From contig NZ_JAIMJA010000022.1 in the NCBI RefSeq assembly GCF_021295315.1, positions 1 through 64,000 on the forward strand: a DNA stretch of 64,000 nt. The letters run 5' to 3'. Below, one piece after another: positions 52,901 to 61,728 of the stretch. Under the pieces are notes generated by a model. It was not told the DNA's origin. It ran no database searches and saw only the letters and a program-made list of their open reading frames with translations. Position 1 is the stretch's first letter. Each line of letters starts with the position of its first letter. The position numbers and the translations under genes were made by a program. The DNA is from Motilimonas cestriensis. GTDB lineage: Bacteria > Pseudomonadota > Gammaproteobacteria > Enterobacterales > CBDFNC01.

Positions 52901-53154
52901 GTGTCTAAGCTGTATTCCAGTAGCAGAGCATCAATCATTTGGATTGCGTTTTTATCGGCGCGAATAGCTTTGATGAGCTGGCTGGTTTTATCGGCGATTT
53001 GCGCTTTTTCTGCGGCCGAAGGGGTTGCTAAGGGTAACAGCTCAGTTAGCCATTGGGTTTCATCCACCATATATAATGGCGAAATCAGCGACCAAAGTTG
53101 GTCAAGAGGTTGCTCATGAAACGCTGCTTTTAACACATCCGTGGCAGTAAACAT
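49975..53154 (-). CDS. putA: Bifunctional proline dehydrogenase / P5C dehydrogenase PutA
   Basis: Two-step proline catabolic enzyme of 1059 residues giving glutamate via P5C. The proline dehydrogenase barrel (~85-430) has LSALHPRYE, RLVKGAYWDSEI and FASHNAQTV. The dehydrogenase domain (~540-1040) has GNTVVAKPAEQTSL, catalytic Glu in FIAETGGQNAMIVD and catalytic Cys in AGQRCSALRV. It lacks the N-terminal ribbon-helix-helix of E. coli PutA, so it should not repress its own genes; an AraC gene lies upstream. ATG at 53154 follows AAAGGAG, preferred over 53196. Confidence 0.95.
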   Translation of the reverse strand: MFTATDVLKAAFHEQPLDQLWSLISPLYMVDETQWLTELLPLATPSAAEKAQIADKTSQLIKAIRADKNAIQMIDALLLEYSLDTQEGILLMCLAEALMRIPDSTTADALIKDKLSVADWQSHLAHSDSVFVNASTWGLMLTGKVIGLGSPAPQSPTQALNKLVNKLSEPVIRQAMHQAMKVMGHQFVRGRNIDEAQQKGRPMRDKGFTYSFDMLGEAALTSADAKKYYQDYLTAIEAVGKEQYGSNTSPAPSVSIKLSALHPRYEVANKARVLTELYKTLSQLLRRAVECDVAITIDAEEADRLELSLQLFEKLYRSDVVKGWGKFGLVIQAYSKRALPALVWLNALAKEQGDLIPLRLVKGAYWDSEIKWSQQAGYANYPVYTRKEATDVAYLACARFLLSDPVRGNIFPQFASHNAQTVSAIAVMAQHKDFEFQRLHGMGEALYNHVMAAYQQSVRIYAPVGSHKDLLPYLVRRLLENGANSSFVHRLVDARCPIETLTQHPVDMLMSYDSFNNTQIPLPGQVFPERVNSLGINVDIISEAQPFESQVHHLLSKQWTAGPVINGVALFDDLFQANDVHIETITAPYDRRIQVGSVAFASQAHVTAAITGAEAAFPAWQQTPVTEKAAMLEKLADLLEQHLAEFTALCHQEAGKTIHDSIDEVREAVDFCRYYAKQAQQLTPQTLTSFDGVTRTSTRQGRGVFVCISPWNFPLAIFLGQISAALVAGNTVVAKPAEQTSLIAARAVDLMAEAGFPAGVIQYLPGRGTDIGHALTSHPAIAGVAFTGSTPTAQRINITLASRTAKPVPFIAETGGQNAMIVDSTALPEQVVRDVIRSAFASAGQRCSALRVLFIQQDIAERVITLIKGAMEELNVGLPYLHQTDVGPVIDSNAKQKLLTHIEHMSQTQRKVAQLPLSRACAEGDFVPPTAFEIDDISCLTQEHFGPILHIVRFKASELAQVVERINQTGFGLTMGIHSRNETTYRWIEQHARVGNCYINRDQVGAVVGVQPFGGQGLSGTGPKAGGPHYLYRFTEQHVTEQAVSSASLTEQTISATKA

Positions 53155-53348
53155 GCCTTCTCCTTTGATTTCACTATCGACTCGTTTAATAAACAAGCCG
53201 AGAAAATTACAATGGCTGTCAGTGTATTTTGGGTGGCAGAGTATTACTTGTCAAAAACTACGGTGTATTTGTCTGAAAGTACATTGATTAACAAAATTTA
53301 AACATAGTCACTAATTTAAAATTAACATTATATTTTGACATTTGTTAG

Positions 53349-54173
53349 CTAGCTGGGGCTATATTGTTTTTTATACTGCGAAGGAGAGATACCCAAAGCA
53401 CGTGTAAAGCGATGAGTGAAAGAACTTTGACTTGAAAAACCGACCAGTTCGGATATTTGGCTTAAATTTAAGTGACCTTGGTTAATGAGTTTTTTGGCTA
53501 AATTAATACGTTTGTTCAATACGTATTGATGAGGTGTAATCCCCATTTGTTCTTTAAACATGAGATGAAACTGGCTTTCACCTAAGAACACACTGCCCGC
53601 TAATTGAGCAATGGAAATTTTATGACTAAGGTGTTGATTTATGTAACGGTCAAGGGTTTCTAAGTCAAAGCGCGACTCTTTTTTCCCAGTTTGAAATGCA
53701 CTGATGTGGCGTTGTAATAAAGCGATAACGGTATCGTTACAAGCGCGGCTGAGCAATAAGTCATCAGGGTTAGATTGCATTTCTTGCACTAACATTTGGA
53801 TTAATTTTTGGATTTGCGCATCGAGCTGAAAATAAGTGTCACAATGAGCTAATTGATTGATTTTTTGTAGCATTAAGGGATCGTGCCGTTGTGGTGTCGG
53901 CAAGTTTAAAACCAATATATCCGATTGGCAGGCAATGCCGCCAAATGCGTGGTCAGAGCATGCCACTACGACACAACCTTGCCCTGGACCAACGATGTTA
54001 CCACGGCCAGCCACTTCAAATTCTACTTGTCCTTTAAGGCCAATAACCACTTGTGTGTATTGGTGGTCATGGCAATTTTTATAACTAGGTAGCGTTATAA
54101 TTTCAGCAGGCCGAGGTAATGGAATAGGGTTAGTTAGTGATTTTGAATCGGGCATAGGCGAACCGTTAGGCAT
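53349..54173 (-). CDS. AraC-family regulator next to putA
   Basis: An AraC regulator of about 274 residues. An N-terminal cupin-like arm (YTQVVIGLKGQVEFEVAGRGNIVGPGQGCVVV) binds the ligand, and the last 100 residues carry two helix-turn-helix units (ISIAQLAGSVFLGESQFHLMFKEQMGITPHQYVLNKRI ... FSSQSSFTHRFTRALGISPSQYKK). The open frame reaches 54422 but would overlap the opposite gene, so ATG at 54173 (or 54155) is chosen. It lies just upstream of putA on the same strand and is likely to respond to proline and activate the put genes. Confidence 0.83.
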   Translation of the reverse strand: MPNGSPMPDSKSLTNPIPLPRPAEIITLPSYKNCHDHQYTQVVIGLKGQVEFEVAGRGNIVGPGQGCVVVACSDHAFGGIACQSDILVLNLPTPQRHDPLMLQKINQLAHCDTYFQLDAQIQKLIQMLVQEMQSNPDDLLLSRACNDTVIALLQRHISAFQTGKKESRFDLETLDRYINQHLSHKISIAQLAGSVFLGESQFHLMFKEQMGITPHQYVLNKRINLAKKLINQGHLNLSQISELVGFSSQSSFTHRFTRALGISPSQYKKQYSPS

Positions 54174-54293
54174 AAATGTTGTAGTGAGTATAACTAAAAT
54201 ACCGACAGGGCACAGTGATAGCGACAAATGTTCTCGACTCAAAGATAAATCAAATACATGATAACGGCTCATGACTATCAAGGAGTAACCAAT

Positions 54294-54725
54294 ATGTTGA
54301 CCAAAGAAAATTTGATTGGCCGTTGGCAACTTATCGCTGCTGAAATGACCATTGCCGATAAAATGACGGATAGCTTTGATCCTAACCGTGAGATGATCAA
54401 ACATTTTACGGAATCGGGTCATTTTTACTTTTATTCTAAAACTGCCGACCGCGTTCCATTTAGCGCAAGTGTGACCGATGAAGAGCGCTTAGCAGCGAGT
54501 AAAACCTTAGATACAGGTGGAGGACGCTTTACTTTAGAGGGCGAAACCTACACCGAGTGGGTTGAATTTTGTAGCTACCCCAATTATGAGGGCAAAGCCA
54601 TTAGCTTCTCTCTCTCCTTGGACGGCGACACACTGACCCAGCAAGGCCCTTATCCACTGCGTATGCTTGGTTTTGCTGAGCAAGACGGTTACGTTAAGGA
54701 AGTGTATAAAAGAATTGAAAAGTAA
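54294..54725 (+). CDS. Lipocalin-like domain protein
   Basis: A 143-residue protein beginning LIGRWQLIAAEM, followed by strands ending in FSLSLDGDTLTQQGPYPLRMLGF and EVYKRIEK. This is the pattern of the small bacterial lipocalin-like family, a beta-barrel often found beside AraC regulators. There is no signal peptide. ATG at 54294 follows AAGGAG; the frame opens at 54258 without a good site. The ligand is unknown. Confidence 0.8.
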   Translation: MLTKENLIGRWQLIAAEMTIADKMTDSFDPNREMIKHFTESGHFYFYSKTADRVPFSASVTDEERLAASKTLDTGGGRFTLEGETYTEWVEFCSYPNYEGKAISFSLSLDGDTLTQQGPYPLRMLGFAEQDGYVKEVYKRIEK

Positions 54726-54770
54726 CCGATAATTAGACCTTTATTTAGGCTGAGATGGCGGGGAGGACAC

Positions 54771-55961
54771 TTGTCGTTTGAAATGAGCATGATTGGAATT
54801 GCGTTGCTGGTGGTCATCGGCATTTTATTGCACCATCCATCCAAAACCCTAGGGATCCCTTCGCTATTAATTTTTATGGTAGTGGGCTTAGCTTTTGGTA
54901 ACGGCGAATTTGACTTTACTTATGACAACATAGTGCTTAGCTCGTTGATTGGCGGCATGGCTTTGAATGTGATTGTATTTGTTGGTGGTCTAAACACGTC
55001 AACCAAAAGTATTAGGGTGGCTTGGCGTGAGGGGGGCACTTTGTCGAGTTTAGGGGTGTTGTTCACTACATTAATTTTTGCAGTGATCTTGTATTATCTG
55101 CTCGATTTCGATCTCTTAACTTGCTTATTATTTGCTGCAGTGGTTTCTTCAACTGATGCGGCTGCAGTATTTTCAATTCTTCAATCTAAGCAATTAAAGC
55201 TAAAAGAAAATACTGATACCGTGTTGGAATTTGAGTCGGCAACTAACGACCCCGTGGCATTGTTAATGGTCATCCTATTAACGGACTTAATTGTGAATAG
55301 CACTGGCGTTAGCCCTAGCTTTGCCAGTATTGGTTTAATGTTAACCCAGCAAGTACTGGTCGGGGCGGGATTAGGTTTTGCGCTTGGCAAATCAGCCGTT
55401 TGGGTACTGAACAAAATAGAACTAGACGAAGTAGGATTGATCCCTGTTTATATCTTGGCCTGCTTTCTTATTGTTGTTTATAGCAATGAATTGTTGGGGG
55501 GCAATGTGCTAGTCGCGGTATATGTGGCTGGGGTCATTGTGGGTAATGAATTATTGCGGGGCCATGAAATCAGTAAACATTTTTATAACAGCCTCTCTTG
55601 GTTGGCGCAGTCGTTAATGTTTGTTGTATTAGGATTGCAAATATTCCCGCAAAACCTCGTTGAAGTATTCTGGCTGTCAGTTCTACCTGCAATTTTACTC
55701 ATATTTGTTGCTAGACCCCTTGCGGTTCAGCTGTGCTATTTGCCTTTTGTTAACGCCAGTTGGAAAAAGCGTATATTTATCTCGGCGATTGGTTTAAAGG
55801 GGGCTACTCCGATAGTTTTTGCTCTGATCCCTGCAACCGCAGGCGTACCTGGTGCAATAGAAATGATGCACATGGTGTTTTTTATCGTGTTGTTCTCGGT
55901 CTTTATTCAAGGCGGGGCAATTGAACCATTGGCAAGGAAATTGGGTTTAGTCAAACAATAA
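54771..55961 (+). CDS. CPA-type cation/proton antiporter
   Basis: Membrane antiporter of 396 residues with about 12 helices of the sodium/hydrogen exchanger fold. LLFAAVVSSTDAAAVFSIL and VLEFESATNDPVALLMVILL carry the acidic residues of the transport site in an NhaP2/CvrA-like order. It lacks the cytoplasmic TrkA-C regulatory domain of NhaP2. TTG at 54771 is supported by GGGAGG four bases upstream. The ion exchanged (Na+ or K+) cannot be told. Confidence 0.85.
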   Translation: MSFEMSMIGIALLVVIGILLHHPSKTLGIPSLLIFMVVGLAFGNGEFDFTYDNIVLSSLIGGMALNVIVFVGGLNTSTKSIRVAWREGGTLSSLGVLFTTLIFAVILYYLLDFDLLTCLLFAAVVSSTDAAAVFSILQSKQLKLKENTDTVLEFESATNDPVALLMVILLTDLIVNSTGVSPSFASIGLMLTQQVLVGAGLGFALGKSAVWVLNKIELDEVGLIPVYILACFLIVVYSNELLGGNVLVAVYVAGVIVGNELLRGHEISKHFYNSLSWLAQSLMFVVLGLQIFPQNLVEVFWLSVLPAILLIFVARPLAVQLCYLPFVNASWKKRIFISAIGLKGATPIVFALIPATAGVPGAIEMMHMVFFIVLFSVFIQGGAIEPLARKLGLVKQ

Positions 55962-56116
55962 TCAGCTTACTTTCAGACCTGAATAAGGTTTATTAAAGCG
56001 CATTCGATGAGCTGTTTACGATATGGCTAAATGGCAATTTATCGCCACTTAGTTTAACTTTTAGCCGGGTTGGCCGATACTCTATGATAGGCTCACAACA
56101 GATGGGATAGCACGAG

Positions 56117-56602
56117 ATGGCGATAAATCTTAATGCTAGTAAGAGTTATGACACTCGCGCAAGCACGGCGTTGACTAAGCAGGAAGAGCCGCTGCCAAAA
56201 GCTGATCTGCCAACACGTGAACTAGCGGGTGGTTTAGTCGCGCAGGGTGACAAAATTACCCTGTCAGATGAAGCGAAAGAGCGCTACGCCAATCAGCAAA
56301 AAGACCATCTTGAGCAACAAAAGCAGCAAGCCCTTGAACAAGCCAAAAATTTACTGCTTAATCGCGGACAAGAAAGCGAGAGCACGAGCGGCTTGTCTCG
56401 GGAAGAGCAGTTTCGAGAAGCGCAAATAAAACAAATAAAAGAACAAATTAAAGAAGCGAAATCTGAGCTGCAAAAATTAGCTTATAAACATACCGAAGCG
56501 GCGGATAAAAAACGTAGCATGCTGCATATGTCAGTGGTAATGATGACAGGACAGTTACTAGAGCTCATGCGTAAAAAAATTGATGATGCGCCCGGTGAGT
56601 AA
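56117..56602 (+). CDS. Coiled-coil hypothetical protein, 161 aa
   Basis: A soluble protein rich in Gln, Glu and Lys. Residues ~60-140 form a long predicted coiled coil (QQKDHLEQQKQQALEQAKNLLL, EAQIKQIKEQIKEAKSELQKLAYKH). The segment GDKITLSDEAKERYANQ resembles the short motif seen in some flagellar and anti-sigma-like proteins, but no flagellar genes are near. The family is not recognised. Confidence 0.6.
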   Translation: MAINLNASKSYDTRASTALTKQEEPLPKADLPTRELAGGLVAQGDKITLSDEAKERYANQQKDHLEQQKQQALEQAKNLLLNRGQESESTSGLSREEQFREAQIKQIKEQIKEAKSELQKLAYKHTEAADKKRSMLHMSVVMMTGQLLELMRKKIDDAPGE

Positions 56603-56611
56603 GTAAGGCTT

Positions 56612-56652
56612 CGTCTCACTACCCAACGCTTATTGGTCTGAGTAGTGGGACG
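56612..56652. terminator. Hairpin between convergent genes
   Basis: Eleven-base arms CGTCTCACTAC and GTAGTGGGACG pair with one G-U, around a 19-base loop, in the 71-base gap between two convergent genes. A bidirectional terminator is likely, although no strong T run is present. Confidence 0.5.
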
Positions 56653-56673
56653 ATAAAAAGGTATTTTACTTAC

Positions 56674-57237
56674 TTATTGCCAACTCAGCATAGCGTCATA
56701 TTCGCTGCAGTTTGTCACTAAATTAGCAGCATCAGAAATATAAATTTGCTGTGTCTCTGAAACATCATAGGTCAAATACTCAGAGCATTTCGCACTCTGT
56801 CCGTTGCCGACAACGACTTTTGTACCCGGCTTAAGAGTGCAACGAACGAGTTTATCTAATGGCGACCATTGGTAGCATATTTCATAATTTGAGCGATAAG
56901 CCGATACTTTCCCATTGGGTTTATCAAACGCCCACCATTGGCCAAATTGGCTGTTTGGATTGGTACTATTCCACGCTCTAAATATCACGACTTCAGCAGT
57001 CTGACGGCTTTCGTAAACCTGACCTTGGCACAACTTGCCTTGTTCAGGTTCGCCTAATGCACTCTCTAACAGAGCTTGATCTTCAATCGCTTCAAAATTG
57101 GCGGCGATATTTGTTGGTAAGGCGACACTTCCTTTACATTCTGTTGGTGGATGAGTGGATGTGCTTTCTTGGCTAGGTGTCAAGCTTGAACATCCGGTTA
57201 AACTCATAAACAACAAACTTGGTAATAGGATTCTCAT
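56674..57237 (-). CDS. Hypothetical lipoprotein, 187 aa
   Basis: A predicted lipoprotein with signal MRILLPSLLFMSLTGC. The mature part has four or more further cysteines and a central VVIFRAWNSTNPNSQFGQWWAFDKPNGKVSAYRSNYEICYQWSPLDK segment. I recognise no family. Gene position suggests a single-gene unit converging on the coiled-coil gene. Confidence 0.65.
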   Translation of the reverse strand: MRILLPSLLFMSLTGCSSLTPSQESTSTHPPTECKGSVALPTNIAANFEAIEDQALLESALGEPEQGKLCQGQVYESRQTAEVVIFRAWNSTNPNSQFGQWWAFDKPNGKVSAYRSNYEICYQWSPLDKLVRCTLKPGTKVVVGNGQSAKCSEYLTYDVSETQQIYISDAANLVTNCSEYDAMLSWQ

Positions 57238-57492
57238 TGCACACTCCGATGCTTTAATTCATTTTTAGCTGATGAAGTTACATCCATTTAGCCATCGATA
57301 TTGTAGCGTTCAGCAGTCGCGTTCAAGCCCGCGGCTAAACGTTAAACTGCTTGTATTCTCAAACAGTTAATCATACTGATACAACTAACTATAAGCTTCA
57401 AGTTTTATTACCGTCGTTCTATTTTGATTGGGTATATACCATGCAGTGACGTGAATGGCACCACAGCGGTTAAATCTGCTAGGATGCACCAT

Positions 57493-57511
57493 GGTAATGA
57501 TAATAAGTATC
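57493..57511. promoter_or_regulatory. Fur box upstream of AraC regulator
   Basis: GGTAATGATAATAAGTATC matches the 19-base Fur consensus GATAATGATAATCATTATC at 16 of 19 positions. It lies 62 bases before the start of the AraC gene, so that gene is probably expressed under iron limitation. Apart from this, 57238-57572 shows no gene I can support. Confidence 0.75.
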
Positions 57512-57572
57512 GTTAATGGTCTTTTTTGTGGCAAAATACCCGCCGGCACAGCTAATGGTATGTTCAAAATAA

Positions 57573-58538
57573 ATGTCTAATGTAAGCACTATCGGCACAG
57601 ATCGTCCGCCTTTTTCTCGCATCATTCGAGTGTTGGAATATATCCACCAACACTTGGATCAGCCTCTGTCAGTAGAGCAGATCGCATCAAAAAGTTGTTG
57701 GTCTCGTTGGCAGTTACAACGGGTTTTTTTACACGAAACGGGTTTTTCTGTAGCCAACTATGTCCGTGAAATTAAGCTTAGCCGAGCTGCCGAACTATTG
57801 GTTGCGACGGAATTACGCGTGATAGACATTGCTTTGGCGCTGGGTTTTGGCTCTGAAATGAGCTTCAGTCGAGCGTTTAAGAATATGTTTGACTTAAGTC
57901 CAAGGGCTTATAAAAAAAGGGGGGTGTTAACTGGTCTAAGAAAACCATTAGAAGTGACAAAAGTGCATCACTTACCTAAAGGAGGGAAGAGCTTAACCCA
58001 AGTGCGTATTGAAACGCGAGCAGGATTTTACTTCAGTGGCATCGACGTTGAGATCAGTGGGGTATTATCGCCACAGCCTAACTTCCAACAGCGCGTCCCT
58101 TTAGTGTGGCAACAATTTCATCATTCATTGGCAGATGTGAAAGACGCATGGCCTTTTAAGCCAACTTACTTTGATGCGATGCTAGGAGTCATTGATACGA
58201 CGCAAGTTAACCTTGCTGGCGGCAACCTTCGTTATTGGGCAGCACTTGGTCATTCTATGAGTTCAGCTGACATGTCTGCTATCTCCCAGATTATCACGCC
58301 GTTTAAAACCAAATATGTACCGGAACAAACGTATGCGGTGGTGACACATAGAGGCCCAATAAGGCAGTTAGCGGCGACCATTGAGTGGTTTTTATTAAAT
58401 TGGCTACCGGAATCAGGCTATCGGGGCTTAGACGGTTATGAATTAGAAGTATATCCCGTCAAATATGATGGATCCGCTGAGCAGGCTTGCATGGAATATT
58501 GGCTGCCTGTGATGGCGAAAGGAGAGTCTCTAGGATAA
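57573..58538 (+). CDS. AraC/Rob-type regulator with GyrI-like domain
   Basis: A regulator of 321 residues. The N-terminal third holds two helix-turn-helix units of AraC/MarA type (LSVEQIASKSCWSRWQLQRVFLHETGFSVANYVREIKLSRAAELL ... FGSEMSFSRAFKNMFDLSPRAYKK). Residues ~140-320 form a GyrI-like effector-binding domain, as in Rob. A Fur box precedes it and a Fur-controlled siderophore receptor follows, so it probably activates uptake genes on binding a ferric siderophore or related ligand. Confidence 0.87.
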   Translation: MSNVSTIGTDRPPFSRIIRVLEYIHQHLDQPLSVEQIASKSCWSRWQLQRVFLHETGFSVANYVREIKLSRAAELLVATELRVIDIALALGFGSEMSFSRAFKNMFDLSPRAYKKRGVLTGLRKPLEVTKVHHLPKGGKSLTQVRIETRAGFYFSGIDVEISGVLSPQPNFQQRVPLVWQQFHHSLADVKDAWPFKPTYFDAMLGVIDTTQVNLAGGNLRYWAALGHSMSSADMSAISQIITPFKTKYVPEQTYAVVTHRGPIRQLAATIEWFLLNWLPESGYRGLDGYELEVYPVKYDGSAEQACMEYWLPVMAKGESLG

Positions 58539-58591
58539 ATGTCGCAACATGCCCCAAATTGTTAACTTTTATTGGCGAATCTATATAGAAT

Positions 58592-58610
58592 GCAAATGAT
58601 ATCTATTACC
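58592..58610. promoter_or_regulatory. Fur box upstream of TonB receptor
   Basis: GCAAATGATATCTATTACC matches the Fur consensus at 13 of 19 positions and lies 28 bases before the chosen receptor start, as expected for iron-repressed transcription. Confidence 0.65.
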
Positions 58611-58638
58611 ATTTATTCTAGTTGTTTAGAGGATGCAC

Positions 58639-60813
58639 ATGCCATTTCCCATCATTTATAAACGTACTGCCTTGGCGAGTATGATATCGACAATTTTGTA
58701 TCAACCGCTAGTTTATGCTGAGCAGGGGACGACTAACAATGCCACAGGGGAGTCAGCTGAAGAGGTGCAAACCATGACGGTATTGGGTCAGGCCTACCGG
58801 AACACGGCAACAAAAACATCTCTAGACGTGTACGAAACGCCACAGGCTATTTCGGTCATTGATGCTGACATGTTAGAGCAGCGAGATGTTAGCTCAGTAG
58901 CAGAAGCATTACGCTATGTGCCGGGGGTTAATACAGAGTTACGTGGCGGCGCAGTGACCAGACTTGATTTATTTAATATTCGTGGTTTTGATAATTACCA
59001 AAACTTCTATGATGGCTTGCCTTTGATGTATAACGGCTGGAATTTACAGCCGCAGATCGATCCGGTGATGCTTGAGCAAATTGAAGTATTCAAAGGCCCA
59101 ACGTCTGTTTTGTATGGTAGTACGCCGCCTGGCGGCATGGTTAACATGATCGCTAAGTCGCCGCAACGTGAGGCGAAACACGGTATTACTGTTAAGACAG
59201 GCAGTTATCAACGTAAAGAGTTGATGTTTGATAGCACGGGTCAAATTGCGCAAAGTAATTTAGCTTATCGCGTGGTGGGGCTAGTACGGCAAAAAGAGGG
59301 TCAAGCCGACACTTCAGAAGAAGAGCGCTGGGTATTCGCGCCATCATTAGATTGGCAGATGAGCGATAGCACTTTACTCAATGTGAACATGTATTACCAA
59401 AACGATCCCAGTGCTGGCATCTATACCACAGTACCTGCTGCAGGCTCGGTAAAGCCACATCCGATGGGAAACCTGTCGCCTAGTACCTTCTTGGGTGATG
59501 AGAATTGGAATACCTACGAGCGAGAAGTTTTATTGCTAGGGTATAAGTTGCTGCATGATTTAAATGACAATTGGCAGTTTTTACAAAATACGCGCTACAT
59601 GGATGCAAGTGCTTATCAAGAAAATATGTACAACAATCCCGCAGGTTTAGCCCTAGACCAAAGTACGATTGGGCGTCATGCCTATTTAACCGATGAAACC
59701 TCAAATAGTTTAGCCATTGATAACCAACTATCTGGTCGTATTGCGGTTGGAGAGATGGAGCATCATCTGTTGCTGGGTATTGATTACCAAGCACTGTCTT
59801 CCGATGTTATCTACAAAGATACCAGTGATGGCTACAGCTTGATGGTGGATGTGTTTCAGCCTAATCACCAGGCCATTGACCGCGATTCTTTAACCTTTAA
59901 TTATGGTTCAGATGTAAAGCTGGAAACGCGCCAATTAGGTTTTTACGCACAAGACCAAATGCGTTTTAATCAGTGGGTTGTTATTGCTGGCGTTCGTTAT
60001 GACAAGTTCACATCTGAGACAAAATCTAACTCGGTTTACAGCGGTAATGCAAGCTCAAGTCGTGACAAAGTTGACCAAGATAACCTCTCTTTCCGAGTGG
60101 GGGGATTGTATGAATTTAATAACGGCTTCGCCCCTTATATTAGTTATGCCGAAAGTTTCGAGCCAGTTTCAGGTATTGATAAAGCGGGTAGTGGGTTTGA
60201 TCCAACGACCGGGCATCAGTGGGAAGCTGGGCTGAAATATAGCGATGAAAGTTTAGCGCACACAGCAAATTTGGCCGTATTTCATATCACCAAAGAGGAT
60301 TCGCTGGTATCTGACCCGAATAATATTTACGGGCCGAAGATGCAATCCGGTGAGATTGTGTCAAAAGGCGTTGAATTTGAGAGCCAACATGAGCTGACCG
60401 ATAACCTTGGGATCGCGCTTAATTATACTTGGATTGACATGGAGATCACCAAAGATACCACTGGTCTCCAAGGTAAAACACCGGTTTGGGTACCAGAACA
60501 AACCGCCTCTTTGTGGGCGAATTACCAATTCTATCAAGGTGCGTTAAGTGGCACGCAAATAGGTACGGGTCTGCGCTATGTCGGGGAAACGCAAATGGAC
60601 TCGATGAACACCGACACAGTACCGAGTTATACCTTGGTCGATTTAACCTTGTCGTATGATCTGGCCAATGTCAGTGCTTCGCTGGCTGGAGCGAAAGCTT
60701 CGTTAGCGGCGACTAACTTGTTAAACAAAGAATATTACTCTTGTTATGACCAAGCAAACTGCTGGTTTGGCGAAGAGCGTAGTGTTGAAGCGAGCGTGAG
60801 CCTGACATTTTAA
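58639..60813 (+). CDS. TonB-dependent siderophore receptor
   Basis: Outer-membrane receptor of about 724 residues. It has a signal peptide to about residue 28, a likely TonB-box region (QTMTVLGQ), a plug domain (ETPQAISVIDADMLEQRDVSSVAEALRYVPGV, RGFDNYQNFYDGL, LYGSTPPGGMVNMIAKSP) and a 22-strand barrel ending in ASVSLTF. The plug and length fit the FhuA/FoxA-type hydroxamate siderophore branch. ATG at 58639 is six bases after AGAGG, whereas ATG at 58633 would abut it. It has its own terminator, separating it from the fhu genes. Confidence 0.93.
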   Translation: MPFPIIYKRTALASMISTILYQPLVYAEQGTTNNATGESAEEVQTMTVLGQAYRNTATKTSLDVYETPQAISVIDADMLEQRDVSSVAEALRYVPGVNTELRGGAVTRLDLFNIRGFDNYQNFYDGLPLMYNGWNLQPQIDPVMLEQIEVFKGPTSVLYGSTPPGGMVNMIAKSPQREAKHGITVKTGSYQRKELMFDSTGQIAQSNLAYRVVGLVRQKEGQADTSEEERWVFAPSLDWQMSDSTLLNVNMYYQNDPSAGIYTTVPAAGSVKPHPMGNLSPSTFLGDENWNTYEREVLLLGYKLLHDLNDNWQFLQNTRYMDASAYQENMYNNPAGLALDQSTIGRHAYLTDETSNSLAIDNQLSGRIAVGEMEHHLLLGIDYQALSSDVIYKDTSDGYSLMVDVFQPNHQAIDRDSLTFNYGSDVKLETRQLGFYAQDQMRFNQWVVIAGVRYDKFTSETKSNSVYSGNASSSRDKVDQDNLSFRVGGLYEFNNGFAPYISYAESFEPVSGIDKAGSGFDPTTGHQWEAGLKYSDESLAHTANLAVFHITKEDSLVSDPNNIYGPKMQSGEIVSKGVEFESQHELTDNLGIALNYTWIDMEITKDTTGLQGKTPVWVPEQTASLWANYQFYQGALSGTQIGTGLRYVGETQMDSMNTDTVPSYTLVDLTLSYDLANVSASLAGAKASLAATNLLNKEYYSCYDQANCWFGEERSVEASVSLTF

Positions 60814-60831
60814 TGGTAAATAGTGTCCCTG

Positions 60832-60854
60832 ACGCCAATGGTTATTGGCGTTTT
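60832..60854 (+). terminator. Rho-independent terminator after TonB receptor
   Basis: A perfect eight-base stem, ACGCCAAT/ATTGGCGT, with a four-base loop is followed by TTTAGTTT. It lies 19 bases after the receptor stop codon. Confidence 0.8.
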
Positions 60855-60889
60855 AGTTTGTGTTCCACTAGCGATGTGGTGAGTAAAGT

Positions 60890-61696
60890 ATGACGAGTCA
60901 GCCAAAGGCTCTCTCCCGATTAAATTCGACCGTTGCCAGTGACAGTCACGATCCTGCTCATGCTGCGTTAATTGCGCTAGCGGAGCAAATTGCCCCCCTA
61001 ATGCAGGGCAGTTGCGGCGGTGAGCAACCGTTATTACGTGCTGTTTCGGCGACTGATGCGAAGAAGCAGGATACATCGGGGGCTTTGCTTTCGCAGCTTT
61101 ATGGCTATTGGCAGCAACAACACCCTGAGGCAGGGCCGTTATACTGGTTAACGCGAAGTTGGACAATGTTAAGCTGGCAACCTATTTACTTGTCCTTGTT
61201 GAGTGTTTACGGCATCCAAGCCGTGCCCGAGTTACGCGCCTTAAGCCAAACTTTGCACCTTGAACAAGGCTTAGTGGCTGGTTTTTCCATCGCGAATACC
61301 CCTGTATATCGAGGGGAGCAGGTCATGTTGATCCGTAACGCTGCGAATGAGTTATGGCAATTGTTGTCGCAATTACAGCAGCAATTTGACCAACAGATCC
61401 GTTTAAGGCCGGGGTTGATTAAATCCTTATTAGCCGATGATCTCGTTGCGAGTGCGTTAAGAATGCAGCACTTACGGGATGATTTGAGCCATAGCGAGCT
61501 AATGGATCAAATCGCTTGTTGGCAGAATGAGCTAAAGTTGCCGGCAACGCCGCCAACTGCTTTTTTTGTTGATCAAGCCACTCAAATGCTGGCATTTACG
61601 CGCAAAAGTTGCTGCATGCATTACCGGCGTAATGACGGTGATTATTGCGCCAATTGCCCGAAAGCTAATAAGGTATCGCGCTGTTTACCCACTTGA
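60890..61696 (+). CDS. FhuF-like siderophore ferric reductase
   Basis: A cytoplasmic reductase of 268 residues that probably releases iron from the imported siderophore. The C-terminal cysteine cluster SCCMHYRRNDGDYCANCPK has the C-C-x10-C-x2-C arrangement that holds the 2Fe-2S centre in FhuF. The rest is helical and divergent from FhuF, as in the siderophore ferric reductases found beside fhuCDB in Aeromonas and Shewanella. It starts 77 bases after the receptor, beyond the terminator, and probably heads the fhuCDB operon. Confidence 0.85.
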   Translation: MTSQPKALSRLNSTVASDSHDPAHAALIALAEQIAPLMQGSCGGEQPLLRAVSATDAKKQDTSGALLSQLYGYWQQQHPEAGPLYWLTRSWTMLSWQPIYLSLLSVYGIQAVPELRALSQTLHLEQGLVAGFSIANTPVYRGEQVMLIRNAANELWQLLSQLQQQFDQQIRLRPGLIKSLLADDLVASALRMQHLRDDLSHSELMDQIACWQNELKLPATPPTAFFVDQATQMLAFTRKSCCMHYRRNDGDYCANCPKANKVSRCLPT

Positions 61697-61728
61697 ATTA
61701 CTTGTATTGAAAAGAAGACGATCAGCCA

